From Chloroflexota bacterium (GTDB lineage: Bacteria > Chloroflexota > Anaerolineae > Anaerolineales > UBA4823): 17,155 nt of DNA. A program made the position numbers and the translations under genes. Under the pieces are notes generated by a model. The model was not told where the DNA came from. It saw nothing but the letters and a program-made list of their open reading frames with translations, and searched no databases. The stretch lies in the NCBI GenBank assembly GCA_012798185.1, contig JAAZNS010000341.1, positions 1-17,155 on the forward strand. Reading direction: 5' to 3'. This document shows positions 1 through 7,534 of this stretch, piece by piece (within the stretch, counting starts at the first letter, position 1; each line of letters opens with the position of its first letter).

Positions 1-703
1 CATTGCGCACCTGCTCTTCGTTGTAGATTTCAGGCCTCTCGGTGATTGCTTTGTGAATTAATGGGTATGCATCTTTCCCATTCCATTTGTATTCCAGATA
101 CCATGCCTGATGGTTAATACCGGCGCATAAATAATCCACCTCATCAAAGGGGGCTCCGATCCATCCCGCCAGCATCATGGCAGTTCCCTGCACAGAATGA
201 CATAATCCTGAAACTTTGATGAACGACTGCTTTTGGATAGTCGATATCAGCATCGCCATAGGGTTAGTGTAATTGAGCAAGACAGCATTGGGGCAATAGC
301 GTTCCATATCACGCACGATTTCCATCATTGGATTGATAGTACGCAGAAAGCGAAAAATACCGCTGGGACCGCGCGTGTCTCCAACATTGATATCCACGCC
401 ATATTTTTTGGGAATTTCGACATCGTGCCGCCAGACTTCGGTGGAACCAGCCAGGATTGTGGTCAGAACGACATCGGAATCTTTAAGCGCTTTTGCCCGG
501 TCAAGAGTCGCTTCTACTTTAGCTGGATGGTTACCGGCTGCAATGAGCACTTCGACACATTTTTTAGCCCATTCAAGACGTTCGGCGTTGATATCCATTA
601 ATGAGAAGGTAGAATCTTGTAATAATGGGAATGTGAGAATATCGCGGACCAATTGGGCTGTAAAAAGGAGGCTGCCCGCGCCGATGAATGTTATTTTAGT
701 CAT
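1..703 (-). CDS. GH4 family glycosidase, alpha-galactosidase-like (N-terminal part, truncated by window edge)
   Basis: Reading the minus strand from the ATG at 703 gives 234 codons with no stop to the window edge. The protein starts with a Rossmann dinucleotide motif (MTKITFIGAGS), followed by VGDTRGPSGIFR (residues 107-118), LLNYTNPMA (142-150), LCHSVQ (167-172) and GINHQAW (195-201). GH4 enzymes hydrolyse glycosides by an NAD-dependent redox mechanism. The Cys of CHS and the His of NHxAW are the known Mn(II) ligands, and both are present (C168, H198). The motif set is closest to MelA-type alpha-galactosidases, though other GH4 specificities (alpha-glucosidase, alpha-glucuronidase) are possible. 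An AGAAGG Shine-Dalgarno sequence lies about 8 nt before the ATG. It is a cytoplasmic enzyme with no signal peptide. It is transcribed divergently from yqeY, and the intergenic inverted repeats could control it. The C-terminal half lies outside the window. Confidence 0.9.
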   Translation of the reverse strand, partial: MTKITFIGAGSLLFTAQLVRDILTFPLLQDSTFSLMDINAERLEWAKKCVEVLIAAGNHPAKVEATLDRAKALKDSDVVLTTILAGSTEVWRHDVEIPKKYGVDINVGDTRGPSGIFRFLRTINPMMEIVRDMERYCPNAVLLNYTNPMAMLISTIQKQSFIKVSGLCHSVQGTAMMLAGWIGAPFDEVDYLCAGINHQAWYLEYKWNGKDAYPLIHKAITERPEIYNEEQVRN

Positions 704-769
704 ATGGCAAATCCCTTCTAAGGGAGAAGATATATCTAATTATTTTACTGCACTTGCCAGCGTCTCCTC

Positions 770-798
770 TTGTCTGCCCTGATGTGCCATGCTATACT
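770..798 (+). promoter_or_regulatory. Sigma70-type promoter reading toward yqeY
   Basis: TTGTCT (770-775) and TATACT (793-798) are separated by 17 nt, a near-ideal housekeeping arrangement on the plus strand. The predicted start is near 805, which gives yqeY a leader of about 150 nt. An 8-5-8 inverted repeat (798-818) covers the predicted start point, so repression there is plausible. No experimental support is available; this is pattern matching only. Confidence 0.5.
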
Positions 799-818
799 TT
801 ATCCTGTAATAGGATAAA
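798..818. promoter_or_regulatory. Inverted repeat over predicted transcription start (possible operator)
   Basis: The arms TTTATCCT (798-805) and AGGATAAA (811-818) are perfect inverted repeats with a 5-nt spacer. They overlap the end of the -10 box and the predicted start site of the plus-strand promoter. The position fits a repressor site. It could instead act on the divergent GH4 glycosidase gene. The binding protein is unknown. Confidence 0.4.
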
Positions 819-859
819 AATTATCGCATCTGTTAACTGCTCAAGCTATGGTCGAAACA

Positions 860-880
860 TCCCGAATTTTAAATTCGGGA
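860..880. promoter_or_regulatory. Perfect 10-1-10 palindrome in the yqeY leader (possible operator)
   Basis: The arms TCCCGAATTT (860-869) and AAATTCGGGA (871-880) flank a single T. There is essentially no loop and no T-run follows on either strand, so an intrinsic terminator is unlikely. A dimeric regulator site is the better reading. It lies between the divergent GH4 glycosidase and yqeY genes, about 157 nt upstream of the glycosidase ATG. Confidence 0.45.
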
Positions 881-952
881 AATTACCCAGGCTGGATGAT
901 TAGTTACCGGCTTTGCAGTAAGTTAACGCATTGCAAACAATGAGGAATATCT

Positions 953-1399
953 ATGTCTCTTAAATCAAAACTCGAAGATGATATGAAGGACGCATTGCGC
1001 CGTAAAGATGATCTGCGGAAAAATACGCTGCGTCTGGCGCTTTCTGCTATTCGATTAGCTGAAATCGATAAGGTGAGCCCCCTGGATGAAGCCGGTGTGA
1101 TAGCCGTATTGCAAAAAGAGGTTAAATCCCGCCACGAGACGATCGCTGATGCTGAAAAAGCCAATCGTTCTGACCTGATTGAGCTTGCCAAAAAAGAAAT
1201 CGCCATTCTGGAAGGGTACCTGCCAAAAGCATTTACACCAGAGGAACTGGAGGCAGTTGCCCGCCAGGCGATTGCTGATTCGGGTGCCAATTCACCAGCG
1301 CAGATCGGTCAGGTTATGAAAATACTCATGCCGCGAGTGCAAGGGAAAGCGACGGGCGAGCAAGCCAGTCAAGTGGTTCGAAAATTACTGCAGGGATGA
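953..1399 (+). CDS. yqeY: GatB/YqeY domain protein
   Basis: This 148-residue protein matches the stand-alone YqeY family in length and motifs: an N-terminal helical segment (MSLKSKLEDDMKDALRRKD), the central LEGYLPKAFTPEELEA (about residues 85-100) and a C-terminal VMKILMPRVQGKATG stretch. The domain is shared with the tail of GatB, the subunit of the tRNA-dependent amidotransferase. For the free-standing protein the family suggests a tRNA- or amidotransferase-related role, but the molecular function is not well established. A GAGG Shine-Dalgarno sequence lies about 8 nt before the ATG. It is cytoplasmic and highly charged, with no membrane segment. It is followed after 66 nt by pgpH on the same strand. 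A homologue often sits beside rpsU elsewhere; rpsU is not present here. Confidence 0.92.
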   Translation: MSLKSKLEDDMKDALRRKDDLRKNTLRLALSAIRLAEIDKVSPLDEAGVIAVLQKEVKSRHETIADAEKANRSDLIELAKKEIAILEGYLPKAFTPEELEAVARQAIADSGANSPAQIGQVMKILMPRVQGKATGEQASQVVRKLLQG

Positions 1400-1465
1400 C
1401 CTGGGTTTTGTAGCGTGAATCGCTGGCAGAATTCTTGCAGTATCAAATAAGTAAGTTTGGTTATT

Positions 1466-3643
1466 ATGACAGATCAGACTAAATGGAAACAACCTGCCAG
1501 GGGCAGGTTATATTCCATACTCCTTTTGAGTTGTGTATATATACTTACGCTGGGGGCATTAGCTATTCCAGCACTGACTTCTTTAACCGCTTCGAGCCTG
1601 GAAGTAGGGCAGGTAGCCACGCAGGATTTTGTCGCCGAGCGGACGATCACCTATGAAAGCGAAGAAAGGACCAATCAACAAAAAGAAATCGCCGCACGGT
1701 CAGTCACACCCATCTATACGGCACCAGATACCAGTATTGCCCGCACTCAGCTAGAACGGCTGCGAGCGGCATTGGCATATATCGATGCCGTACGGGCTGA
1801 TTCGTTGGCTTCTCCGGAACAAAAGCTGGCAGACCTGGAAGCCATGGAAGATGTATATCTCTCAAAAGAGGATTTGACCGCGCTGCTCGAATTGAGCGAT
1901 ACTCAATGGCAGGCGGTGCAGCAAGAAGCGATTGTAGTGCTGGAGCAGGTGATGCGCACCACGATCCGCGAGGATCGTATCAGTGACGTTCGCCGCGGTT
2001 TACCTGCTCTGGTGAGTCTGGCACTCACTCAAGAACAGGCTGCCATTGTGGCAGACCTGGTTTCAAATTTTGTTGCCCCCAACAGTTTCTATAGCGATGA
2101 ACTGACTGAAGCCGCTCGTCAGGAAGCTCGTCAGGCAGTGGAACCGGTAAAAGTTACTATTCAGGCAGGTGAACTCATTGTACAAAGCGGGCGGGTGATC
2201 TCAGCGTTTGAGCTGGAAGCGTTGCAGCAATTAGGGCTGGCGCAGCAGCAATATTCATGGAAAGACCTGGCTGGCGCGGCAGCTATCGATTTTTTAACTA
2301 TTTGTTTTTTTGTTCTTTTTTTCATTTATCGGAAATCATTTCTGCATCAAACTAGAAATCTTAGCATCATCGCTTTCCTCTTTTTGCTTTTCCTGGCGTT
2401 TGGCCGTCTGCTGATAACGGGAGACAGCCTTTTGATGTATTTATTCCCTCTAGCTGCTTATGCTATGACCATAGCAGTATTTTTTGGGGGAGAGCTGGCA
2501 ATTATCTCATCGATTCCTTTGGCAATTTTAGTGACCTATGGTTATGCCGATGCTTTTCCGTTGACGATATATTACGTAATTGGGAGCATTATCGGCATCT
2601 TCGTTCTCAACCGGGCGCGCCGGGTCACTTCTTTTTTCTGGGCAGGCGCCATGGTTGCCATCAGCGGTATTAATATCTTGATTGCCTACCGGCTGGTCGT
2701 TGAAGACATTAATTGGTTCACCACGGCGACTTTAATCGCTGCAAGCCTGATAAATGGCATTGCTTCTGCTACACTTACCATTCTGCTGCAGTTTTTGTTA
2801 GCGCAGTCTTTAGACATGACTACCGCCTTGCAATTACTGGAGATATCCCGCCCCGATCACCCATTATTACAATTTATCTTGCGCAATGCACCGGGGACAT
2901 ACCAACACAGCCTGCAAGTGGCAAATATGGCAGAGCAAGCCGCTGAGCTTATCGGCGCAGATCCATTGTTAACCCGGGTTGGGGCTTTGTATCATGATGC
3001 TGGTAAGGCACTGAATCCTTATTTTTTTATCGAAAACCAGCACTCGGGCAACCTCAATCCGCATGACGATTTGGATTATCCAACCAGCGCCCGTACAATC
3101 ATTCACCATGTGACCGATGGCGTAGAATTAGCGCAAAAACACCGCCTTCCCTCACGCATAATCGATTTCATCCGTGAACATCATGGTACATTAACAACTT
3201 CTTATCAATATGTAAATGCCGTGAAGGCTGCCGGTGGTGATGAGAGCAAGGTGGATATTGATCAATACCGCTACCCTGGGCCGCGTCCACAATCAAAAGA
3301 AACTGCGATTCTCATGCTGGCAGATGGATGTGAGGCAGTCGTCCGTGCTGGAAATCCTCAAACCGAAGCAGAAATGCGCAGACTTATAAGAGAGATGGTG
3401 GATAAACGAGTCGGTATGCGCCAGCTTGACGACACAAACCTCACTTTGCGGGACCTAGACATCATCGTGGATGCGTTTACTGCACACTTGCGGGGCATCT
3501 ATCACCCGCGCATCGAATATCCTCAGCTGGAGAAATCAATTCCAGTTTATGGAAATCCAACCCCCACGGTGCCGGCTCGGAAGAAACAGGCTGCAGAACA
3601 AGCTGTTTCAGCCCCAGTAGATACTTCCAATTCGGGTTCTTAG
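1466..3643 (+). CDS. pgpH: 7TM receptor-type HD domain phosphohydrolase, PgpH-like c-di-AMP phosphodiesterase
   Basis: This 725-residue membrane protein has the full PgpH (7TMR-HD) architecture: a first membrane helix near residues 15-37, an extracytoplasmic domain to about 262, a block of about seven hydrophobic helices (about 270-455) and a cytoplasmic HD domain (about 478-640). The metal-binding set is complete: H481 (QHSLQ), H510-D511 (LYHDAGK), H547/H548 (IIHHV), H572/H573 (REHHGT) and D620 (MLADG). In the known family this domain hydrolyses cyclic di-AMP to pApA, linking turgor and cell-wall control. I chose the ATG at 1466; an in-frame TTG at 1457 would add three residues, and neither has a strong Shine-Dalgarno sequence. 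The C-terminal tail after residue 690 is low-complexity. It is followed 10 nt later by ybeY, a conserved neighbour in many bacteria. phoH, often just upstream, is absent. Confidence 0.93.
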   Translation: MTDQTKWKQPARGRLYSILLLSCVYILTLGALAIPALTSLTASSLEVGQVATQDFVAERTITYESEERTNQQKEIAARSVTPIYTAPDTSIARTQLERLRAALAYIDAVRADSLASPEQKLADLEAMEDVYLSKEDLTALLELSDTQWQAVQQEAIVVLEQVMRTTIREDRISDVRRGLPALVSLALTQEQAAIVADLVSNFVAPNSFYSDELTEAARQEARQAVEPVKVTIQAGELIVQSGRVISAFELEALQQLGLAQQQYSWKDLAGAAAIDFLTICFFVLFFIYRKSFLHQTRNLSIIAFLFLLFLAFGRLLITGDSLLMYLFPLAAYAMTIAVFFGGELAIISSIPLAILVTYGYADAFPLTIYYVIGSIIGIFVLNRARRVTSFFWAGAMVAISGINILIAYRLVVEDINWFTTATLIAASLINGIASATLTILLQFLLAQSLDMTTALQLLEISRPDHPLLQFILRNAPGTYQHSLQVANMAEQAAELIGADPLLTRVGALYHDAGKALNPYFFIENQHSGNLNPHDDLDYPTSARTIIHHVTDGVELAQKHRLPSRIIDFIREHHGTLTTSYQYVNAVKAAGGDESKVDIDQYRYPGPRPQSKETAILMLADGCEAVVRAGNPQTEAEMRRLIREMVDKRVGMRQLDDTNLTLRDLDIIVDAFTAHLRGIYHPRIEYPQLEKSIPVYGNPTPTVPARKKQAAEQAVSAPVDTSNSGS

Positions 3644-3653
3644 TTCCCATGCT

Positions 3654-4118
3654 ATGATTCATATACAATTCGACGAAACGTTTGCGCAATTCGATACTGC
3701 AGGCTTTCGAGAAAAACTTCAATCAGCAGCGGAGGCAGTATTAAGATTTACCGGAACATCGCCTTGTGTTGAATTAAGCATTGTCATCACTTCTAACGAG
3801 CAAATCCGCATTTTAAACCGGCAATACCGGGGTATCGATGCTGCTACCGATGTGCTTTCATTTCCGGCGGAAGAAATCGACCCAGAAACAGGGAATGCTT
3901 ACCTGGGGGACATCCTGATTGCATACCCTTATGCCAGCGATCAAGCTGCGGCTGAAGGGCATTCCATCGATAATGAGATGCAATTATTGGTTGTGCATGG
4001 CACTTTGCATTTGCTTGGATATGATCATGTACAAGATAGTGACCGGCAGCAGATGTGGCAAACACAGGCAGAGATTTTGAAGGATTTGGGGAACCCCAAT
4101 GGCACCATCCCAGCATGA
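3654..4118 (+). CDS. ybeY: Endoribonuclease YbeY, 16S rRNA maturation factor
   Basis: This 154-residue protein carries the family signature HGTLHLLGYDH (residues 115-125), whose three histidines (H115, H119, H125) bind the catalytic zinc. It also has ATDVLSFP (64-71) and YLGDI (83-87), both typical of YbeY. The known role is single-strand RNA cleavage in 16S rRNA 3'-end processing and late 30S quality control, in the cytoplasm. It starts 10 nt after the pgpH stop, and no Shine-Dalgarno sequence is evident, so translational coupling is likely. Its end overlaps the start of dgkA by 20 nt. Length is normal for the family and nothing is missing. Confidence 0.95.
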   Translation: MIHIQFDETFAQFDTAGFREKLQSAAEAVLRFTGTSPCVELSIVITSNEQIRILNRQYRGIDAATDVLSFPAEEIDPETGNAYLGDILIAYPYASDQAAAEGHSIDNEMQLLVVHGTLHLLGYDHVQDSDRQQMWQTQAEILKDLGNPNGTIPA

Positions 4119-4512
4119 TAACCTTTTTATGGAATTTATCCGTTCGCGCGGACGGGCTTTTCGATATGCATTTTCCGGCTGGTGGTTTGTCATCCGTACA
4201 CAGCGCAATGCCTGGATTCATGCCCTAGTAAGTGTTTTGGTGATAATGGTTTCGTTTTGGTTGAAAATCACCTGCCTGGAATGGGCACTCATTATTCTGG
4301 CGATTGCTATCGTGTGGATTGCGGAATTTCTTAATACAGCCTTGGAAGCGGTAGTAGACCTTGCCAGCAATCACGAGCAGCATGAATTGGCGCGGGTTGG
4401 GAAAGATGTGGGGGCAGCCGCGGTGCTGATTGCTGCGCTGGCATCGGTATTAATTGGGTTGCTGGTGCTTTGCCCGCCATTATGGGCGCGAATTATTGTA
4501 TGGTTTTATTAA
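4099..4512 (+). CDS. dgkA: Diacylglycerol kinase family integral membrane protein (undecaprenol/diacylglycerol kinase)
   Basis: This 137-residue protein fits the small DgkA family. It has an N-terminal amphipathic stretch ending in FRYAFSGWWFVIRTQRNAWIH, then three hydrophobic helices (about 41-57, 62-79 and 104-125). The signature AEFLNTALEAVVD (residues 75-87) contains E76, N79 and E83 of the E-x(2)-N-x(3)-E active-site pattern, followed by GKDVGAAAVL. Such enzymes phosphorylate undecaprenol or diacylglycerol in the inner membrane; in bacteria with a PgpH-type block, undecaprenol is the usual substrate. The gene overlaps ybeY by 20 nt. An internal ATG at 4129 would give a protein ten residues shorter. 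I kept 4099 because a GGGGA sequence lies about 8 nt upstream, while 4129 has no ribosome site. Confidence 0.9.
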   Translation: MAPSQHDNLFMEFIRSRGRAFRYAFSGWWFVIRTQRNAWIHALVSVLVIMVSFWLKITCLEWALIILAIAIVWIAEFLNTALEAVVDLASNHEQHELARVGKDVGAAAVLIAALASVLIGLLVLCPPLWARIIVWFY

Positions 4513-4560
4513 TGGCGGGCAAAGAAGGATATGCGGGTCATTTAATCAGTTGAGGTGGAG

Positions 4561-5415
4561 ATGGCTAAGAATGATTTTCGCTTTGGAACTGTAGGATCAC
4601 CGACCTCCACACCTAAAAAACCAGGAGGCAGTGTGGGGGCGATTTTGCAAATCGTCGAATTAGGTCTGAATGCTCTGGAATTGGGCTGGGTGAGAGCGGT
4701 GCGGGTCAGCGAAGCTTCTTGTGCTGAAATAAAATCCGCAGCGAATGAGAATGATGTGGCAATCAGCGTCCATGCTCCTTACTATATCAACCTCAATGCC
4801 GATGAGGAAGAATGGTTAAAATCTCGCCAACGCCTGATGGATGCTGCCCATTATGGTAATTTAGCAGGCGCTACCGATATCGTTTTTCATCCTGGTTCTT
4901 ATTTTGGTCGACCGGCTGAGGAAGTGCTGCCTCGAGCGATCCGCCGTTTGGAAGGCTGTGTTGAAGAACTTAAGGCAGCAGGTAATTTGGTTACATTACG
5001 CCCAGAGGTAATGGGTAAATCGGCGATGCTGGGGTCGTTTGAAGATACACTGGTCATGAGTAAAGCAGTCACAGGGGTATTCCCGTGCATTGATTTTGCC
5101 CATTTACATGCCCGTCCGGGTGATGGCAGCATGAATTCCCTGGACGAATGGCGGCGCATCTTGGAGGCATATGGGAATGCACTGGGCAGCGGTGCATTAC
5201 GCCATTTGCATATTCACCTGTCTGGCATTCAGTATTCTGAAAAGGGAGAACGGGAGCATCTGCCTCTGCAAGAAGCTGATATTAACCTGGATGCGATCCT
5301 GCAGGCGCTGAAAGAGTTCGATTGCGCCGGAAGGATTATGTGCGAAAGCCCCGAAGCCGTGCTGGATGAAGACGCACAATTGATTCAACAACGATGGAAA
5401 TCAATCATGTCCTAA
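4561..5415 (+). CDS. nfo: AP endonuclease family 2 TIM-barrel protein, endonuclease IV-like
   Basis: This 284-residue protein has the TIM-barrel metal-ligand pattern of endonuclease IV: H71 (VHAPYY), H110 (FHPGS), E149 (RPEVMGK), D178 and H181 (IDFAHLHAR), H217/H219 (HIHLSG) and E262 (CESP). The three-zinc site cuts DNA 5' to abasic sites in base excision repair. Its length is normal. The N-terminal part (GSPTSTPKKPGGSVGAI) differs from E. coli Nfo but resembles bacterial and archaeal versions. A sugar-phosphate isomerase of the same fold is less likely because the full ligand set and the HAPY motif are present. The start is the ATG at 4561, preceded by GAGGTGG; an in-frame GTG at 4555 overlaps that ribosome site. 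It lies 48 nt after dgkA on the same strand. Confidence 0.85.
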   Translation: MAKNDFRFGTVGSPTSTPKKPGGSVGAILQIVELGLNALELGWVRAVRVSEASCAEIKSAANENDVAISVHAPYYINLNADEEEWLKSRQRLMDAAHYGNLAGATDIVFHPGSYFGRPAEEVLPRAIRRLEGCVEELKAAGNLVTLRPEVMGKSAMLGSFEDTLVMSKAVTGVFPCIDFAHLHARPGDGSMNSLDEWRRILEAYGNALGSGALRHLHIHLSGIQYSEKGEREHLPLQEADINLDAILQALKEFDCAGRIMCESPEAVLDEDAQLIQQRWKSIMS

Positions 5416-5555
5416 TTATTGGAAACTGTGGCATTGGTAAATTTCGACTTACGGATTATGGGGTACCAATTCAAAAAGCCGATAGGAAACATTGGAATAT
5501 TCGAAGGGATAAAATATATTTCTGATAATTAATATCAGCAGAATGGCAGCTGAAA

Positions 5556-5586
5556 GCTGTTAGCCAACAGCGTTATTATTTTATTT
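5556..5586 (+). terminator. Probable intrinsic terminator after the plus-strand block
   Basis: The stem GCTGTT (5556-5561) pairs with AACAGC (5566-5571) across a 4-nt loop, followed by a T-rich run (GTTATTATTTTATTTG). It would end transcripts coming from the endonuclease gene, about 140 nt after its stop. It overlaps the stop of the convergent minus-strand gene, for which the trailing sequence is less T-rich. The stem is short, so efficiency is uncertain. The 160 nt between the two genes hold nothing else I can identify. Confidence 0.5.
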
Positions 5587-6313
5587 GTTTGAATGTAATG
5601 AAAATTAAATTTCGATCGCAGCTGGCATAGGTATCGAAATACACCCTAGGAGACATAGGTAAACCTGCCTGGTCGAGCAATTGCACCCACAAGCTGTTCG
5701 TCGAATCGGTGGGTGTGGTACCAAGCACAATCTCATAACCTGCTTCACCATACTGGCGGGCAGTGCCGGTGAGGCTGGTGATGTCTTTATGAACCCCAGC
5801 CAGATCGCCGCCTAGATGAATGATTACACCGGTCGAGACCGGCGCTCCGCTCAGGTTGAGCACCTGACCAGCAACGCCCATCCAATTGCAGCCTGCTTCG
5901 GGGTGAAAAGCAACACTGGAAATCGCCACCGGGCTGCCTGCATTCAGGGCAAAGGGCATAGCATCTGCCGGAGGATTGGTGGGCGTGACGGAAGGGGTAA
6001 ATAAGGGGAAAGGGGTTGCTGTGGGTTGTTCGGGAACCAGTGTGTTCGTTGGTGCTGATGTATTGCTGGGTAAAGGAGTCCATGTGGGAGGCAGCACCTG
6101 AATAGCTGTGGGTGTGGAGGTGGGCATGACCATGACGGGAGGTAAAGTGGGCGGCGGAAATGGGTTAAACCCACTGCGCGGATTAAGAAAAATGCTTGCC
6201 ATAATTCCCCCATTACATAATGTCCCTATAAGTACTAGGACTGTCAGAATATTCAATATCATCGAGACGATGTTCCTGGCAGGTCGTTGATCGGCAAATT
6301 CGAAACTATCCAT
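5576..6313 (-). CDS. Membrane-anchored secreted protein with Thr/Pro-rich linker, function unknown
   Basis: This 245-residue protein has a short cytoplasmic N-terminus, one hydrophobic helix (about residues 15-42), a linker rich in Pro, Thr and Ser (about 50-118) and an outside globular domain (about 120-245). The domain has GCNWMGVAGQVLNLSG (141-156), an AGYEIVLG stretch (191-198) and SCDRNLIFITF (231-241). Its alternating hydrophobic pattern suggests a beta-sandwich. C142 and C232 are the only cysteines in it and may form a disulfide. I recognise no enzyme motif. GGGAG lies 7 nt before the ATG. It starts 23 nt after the stop of the lipoprotein isomerase gene, so the two are probably one operon and the isomerase could help fold secreted proteins of this kind. 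Such linkers are common in Chloroflexota surface proteins. Confidence 0.8.
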   Translation of the reverse strand: MDSFEFADQRPARNIVSMILNILTVLVLIGTLCNGGIMASIFLNPRSGFNPFPPPTLPPVMVMPTSTPTAIQVLPPTWTPLPSNTSAPTNTLVPEQPTATPFPLFTPSVTPTNPPADAMPFALNAGSPVAISSVAFHPEAGCNWMGVAGQVLNLSGAPVSTGVIIHLGGDLAGVHKDITSLTGTARQYGEAGYEIVLGTTPTDSTNSLWVQLLDQAGLPMSPRVYFDTYASCDRNLIFITFKQIK

Positions 6314-6336
6314 AGCACTGCTCCCTATTTCAGGGT

Positions 6337-7251
6337 TTAGGATGAGATAATCTGGATTTGGCTGTCGAGACGTCGTTCGGCGATCCAGTCTTGCAAAGCT
6401 TTTTCCTGCAAACTCAAGCGAATGGCAGCGTCGAGGGGACGCTGACCATCCCGTTCTATTACTTGCACAATATGAAAACCCGCAGAAGTTTGAATGATAT
6501 CGCTATAACTTCCGGGTGGCAGGTTAAAAATGACTTCTTCCAATTTTTCATCTAAAAGGTAACCACGCGGGAACCAACCCAGATCGCCATAAGTGATTGG
6601 ATCGTATTCGGCGGCTAATTTTGCAAAATCTACGCCATTGCGGAGCTGTTCCAAGGTTTTATTGGCGCTTTCCGAATTATATAGCAGAATTTGTCGAGCG
6701 TGTACTTGTTCCATTTCTTGCGGTACCCGATTGGTGATCTGATCGCGCATCCATGCGGCGGCAATCGCCCGTCGTAAATCTTTTTTAAAACTTAATTCGT
6801 CATATCCATTGGTTTGCAACCAACTATCCAGCGCATTTCGGCTGCCTAGATTTTTGACCAACTCATCAAATCTTTGCTGAACCAGTTGATCATCAACCAA
6901 AAATCCTGATTCAACAGCTGCCTGTGCCAGGAGAGTCTGATCGATCAGGTCGTCTAATACACGTTGTTTATCCTCTGTTGCCATTTCCGTGCCAATTGCC
7001 GATTGATAGCGGGTTAACTCTGCCTGATATTGCTCCTGGGTGATATTCTCACCATTGACAATGGCTGCCAGGGGCTCATTTGTAACTGTGGGAGGGGCAG
7101 CAGTTTGGGTAGAAGGCAGCGGGGATGAGAAAGATGTGGGTGAACTGCTTGGCTGAGAGGTGGATTTTCCACAACCCGCTAGTGTGAAAATGGCGCATAT
7201 CACCCCCCATAGAAAGAGGGAAGAAGGCAAGGAAATTTTATGCTTCATCAT
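6337..7251 (-). CDS. Parvulin-type peptidyl-prolyl isomerase lipoprotein (PrsA/SurA-like)
   Basis: This 304-residue protein has a lipoprotein signal peptide with lipobox LAGC (residues 24-27, lipidated C27) and then a Ser/Pro/Thr linker (28-60). A SurA N-terminal-type helical domain follows (about 61-178; IVNGENITQEQYQAEL is typical), then a parvulin rotamase domain (about 182-270: HARQILL, YGDLGWFPRG, SAGFHIVQV). It should catalyse cis-trans proline isomerisation and chaperone secreted proteins at the outer face of the membrane. It probably forms an operon with the secreted protein 23 nt downstream. Two ATG codons stand in tandem at 7251 and 7248. There is no Shine-Dalgarno sequence; instead a TATAAT box ends 7 nt before the first ATG, which suggests a leaderless mRNA. 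Confidence 0.9.
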   Translation of the reverse strand: MMKHKISLPSSLFLWGVICAIFTLAGCGKSTSQPSSSPTSFSSPLPSTQTAAPPTVTNEPLAAIVNGENITQEQYQAELTRYQSAIGTEMATEDKQRVLDDLIDQTLLAQAAVESGFLVDDQLVQQRFDELVKNLGSRNALDSWLQTNGYDELSFKKDLRRAIAAAWMRDQITNRVPQEMEQVHARQILLYNSESANKTLEQLRNGVDFAKLAAEYDPITYGDLGWFPRGYLLDEKLEEVIFNLPPGSYSDIIQTSAGFHIVQVIERDGQRPLDAAIRLSLQEKALQDWIAERRLDSQIQIISS

Positions 7252-7258
7252 CGCGCCG

Positions 7259-7288
7259 ATTATACCCGTTATATGGGCGTGTTGAAAA
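7259..7288 (-). promoter_or_regulatory. Promoter for the PPIase lipoprotein, leaderless arrangement
   Basis: On the minus strand TTTTCA (7288-7283) and TATAAT (7264-7259) are separated by 18 nt. The -10 box ends 7 nt before the ATG at 7251, which places the expected start site at or next to the start codon. No ribosome-binding sequence would fit in the transcript. Confidence 0.5.
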
Positions 7289-7499
7289 ACTCTCCTTATT
7301 TAAGAAAGATAATATCTTCCCCTTTTTTGAAGATTCCTCCAAATCGGGGTTTATTTTCCATGACTTAAGCAGTTCCTTTCTAACATTTTCGATAAAACGA
7401 TCTTTCTTTGCTATTGTATCCTAATTACTACAGCGCATTAAACGATGGCATTGAAGGGCAGCTCCGGTTTTTTATACCAACTTTGGGATGAATTTTTTC

Positions 7500-7528
7500 T
7501 TGTCTGGTTTTTAATGTTAAAATACTAT
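7500..7528 (+). promoter_or_regulatory. Promoter for small membrane protein pair, leaderless arrangement
   Basis: TTGTCT (7500-7505) and TACTAT (7523-7528) are spaced by 17 nt, and the -10 box ends 6 nt before the ATG at 7535. The -35 hexamer is identical to the one upstream of yqeY. The rest of the 283-nt gap (7252-7534) shows only a weak 6-bp stem near 7313-7333. Confidence 0.5.
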
Positions 7529-7534
7529 CCAGCT

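Noticed and set aside
233..782. Plus-strand open frames over the left edge
   Set aside because: They are antisense shadows of the GH4 glycosidase gene, which has full family motifs on the minus strand.
904..1290. Minus-strand open frame of 128 codons
   Set aside because: Antisense to yqeY, Ser/Arg-rich composition typical of a shadow frame.
7313..7333. Stem with arms ATCTTC and GAAGAT
   Set aside because: Only 6 bp, AT-rich, with a long pyrimidine loop and no T-run in the right place; not convincing as a terminator.
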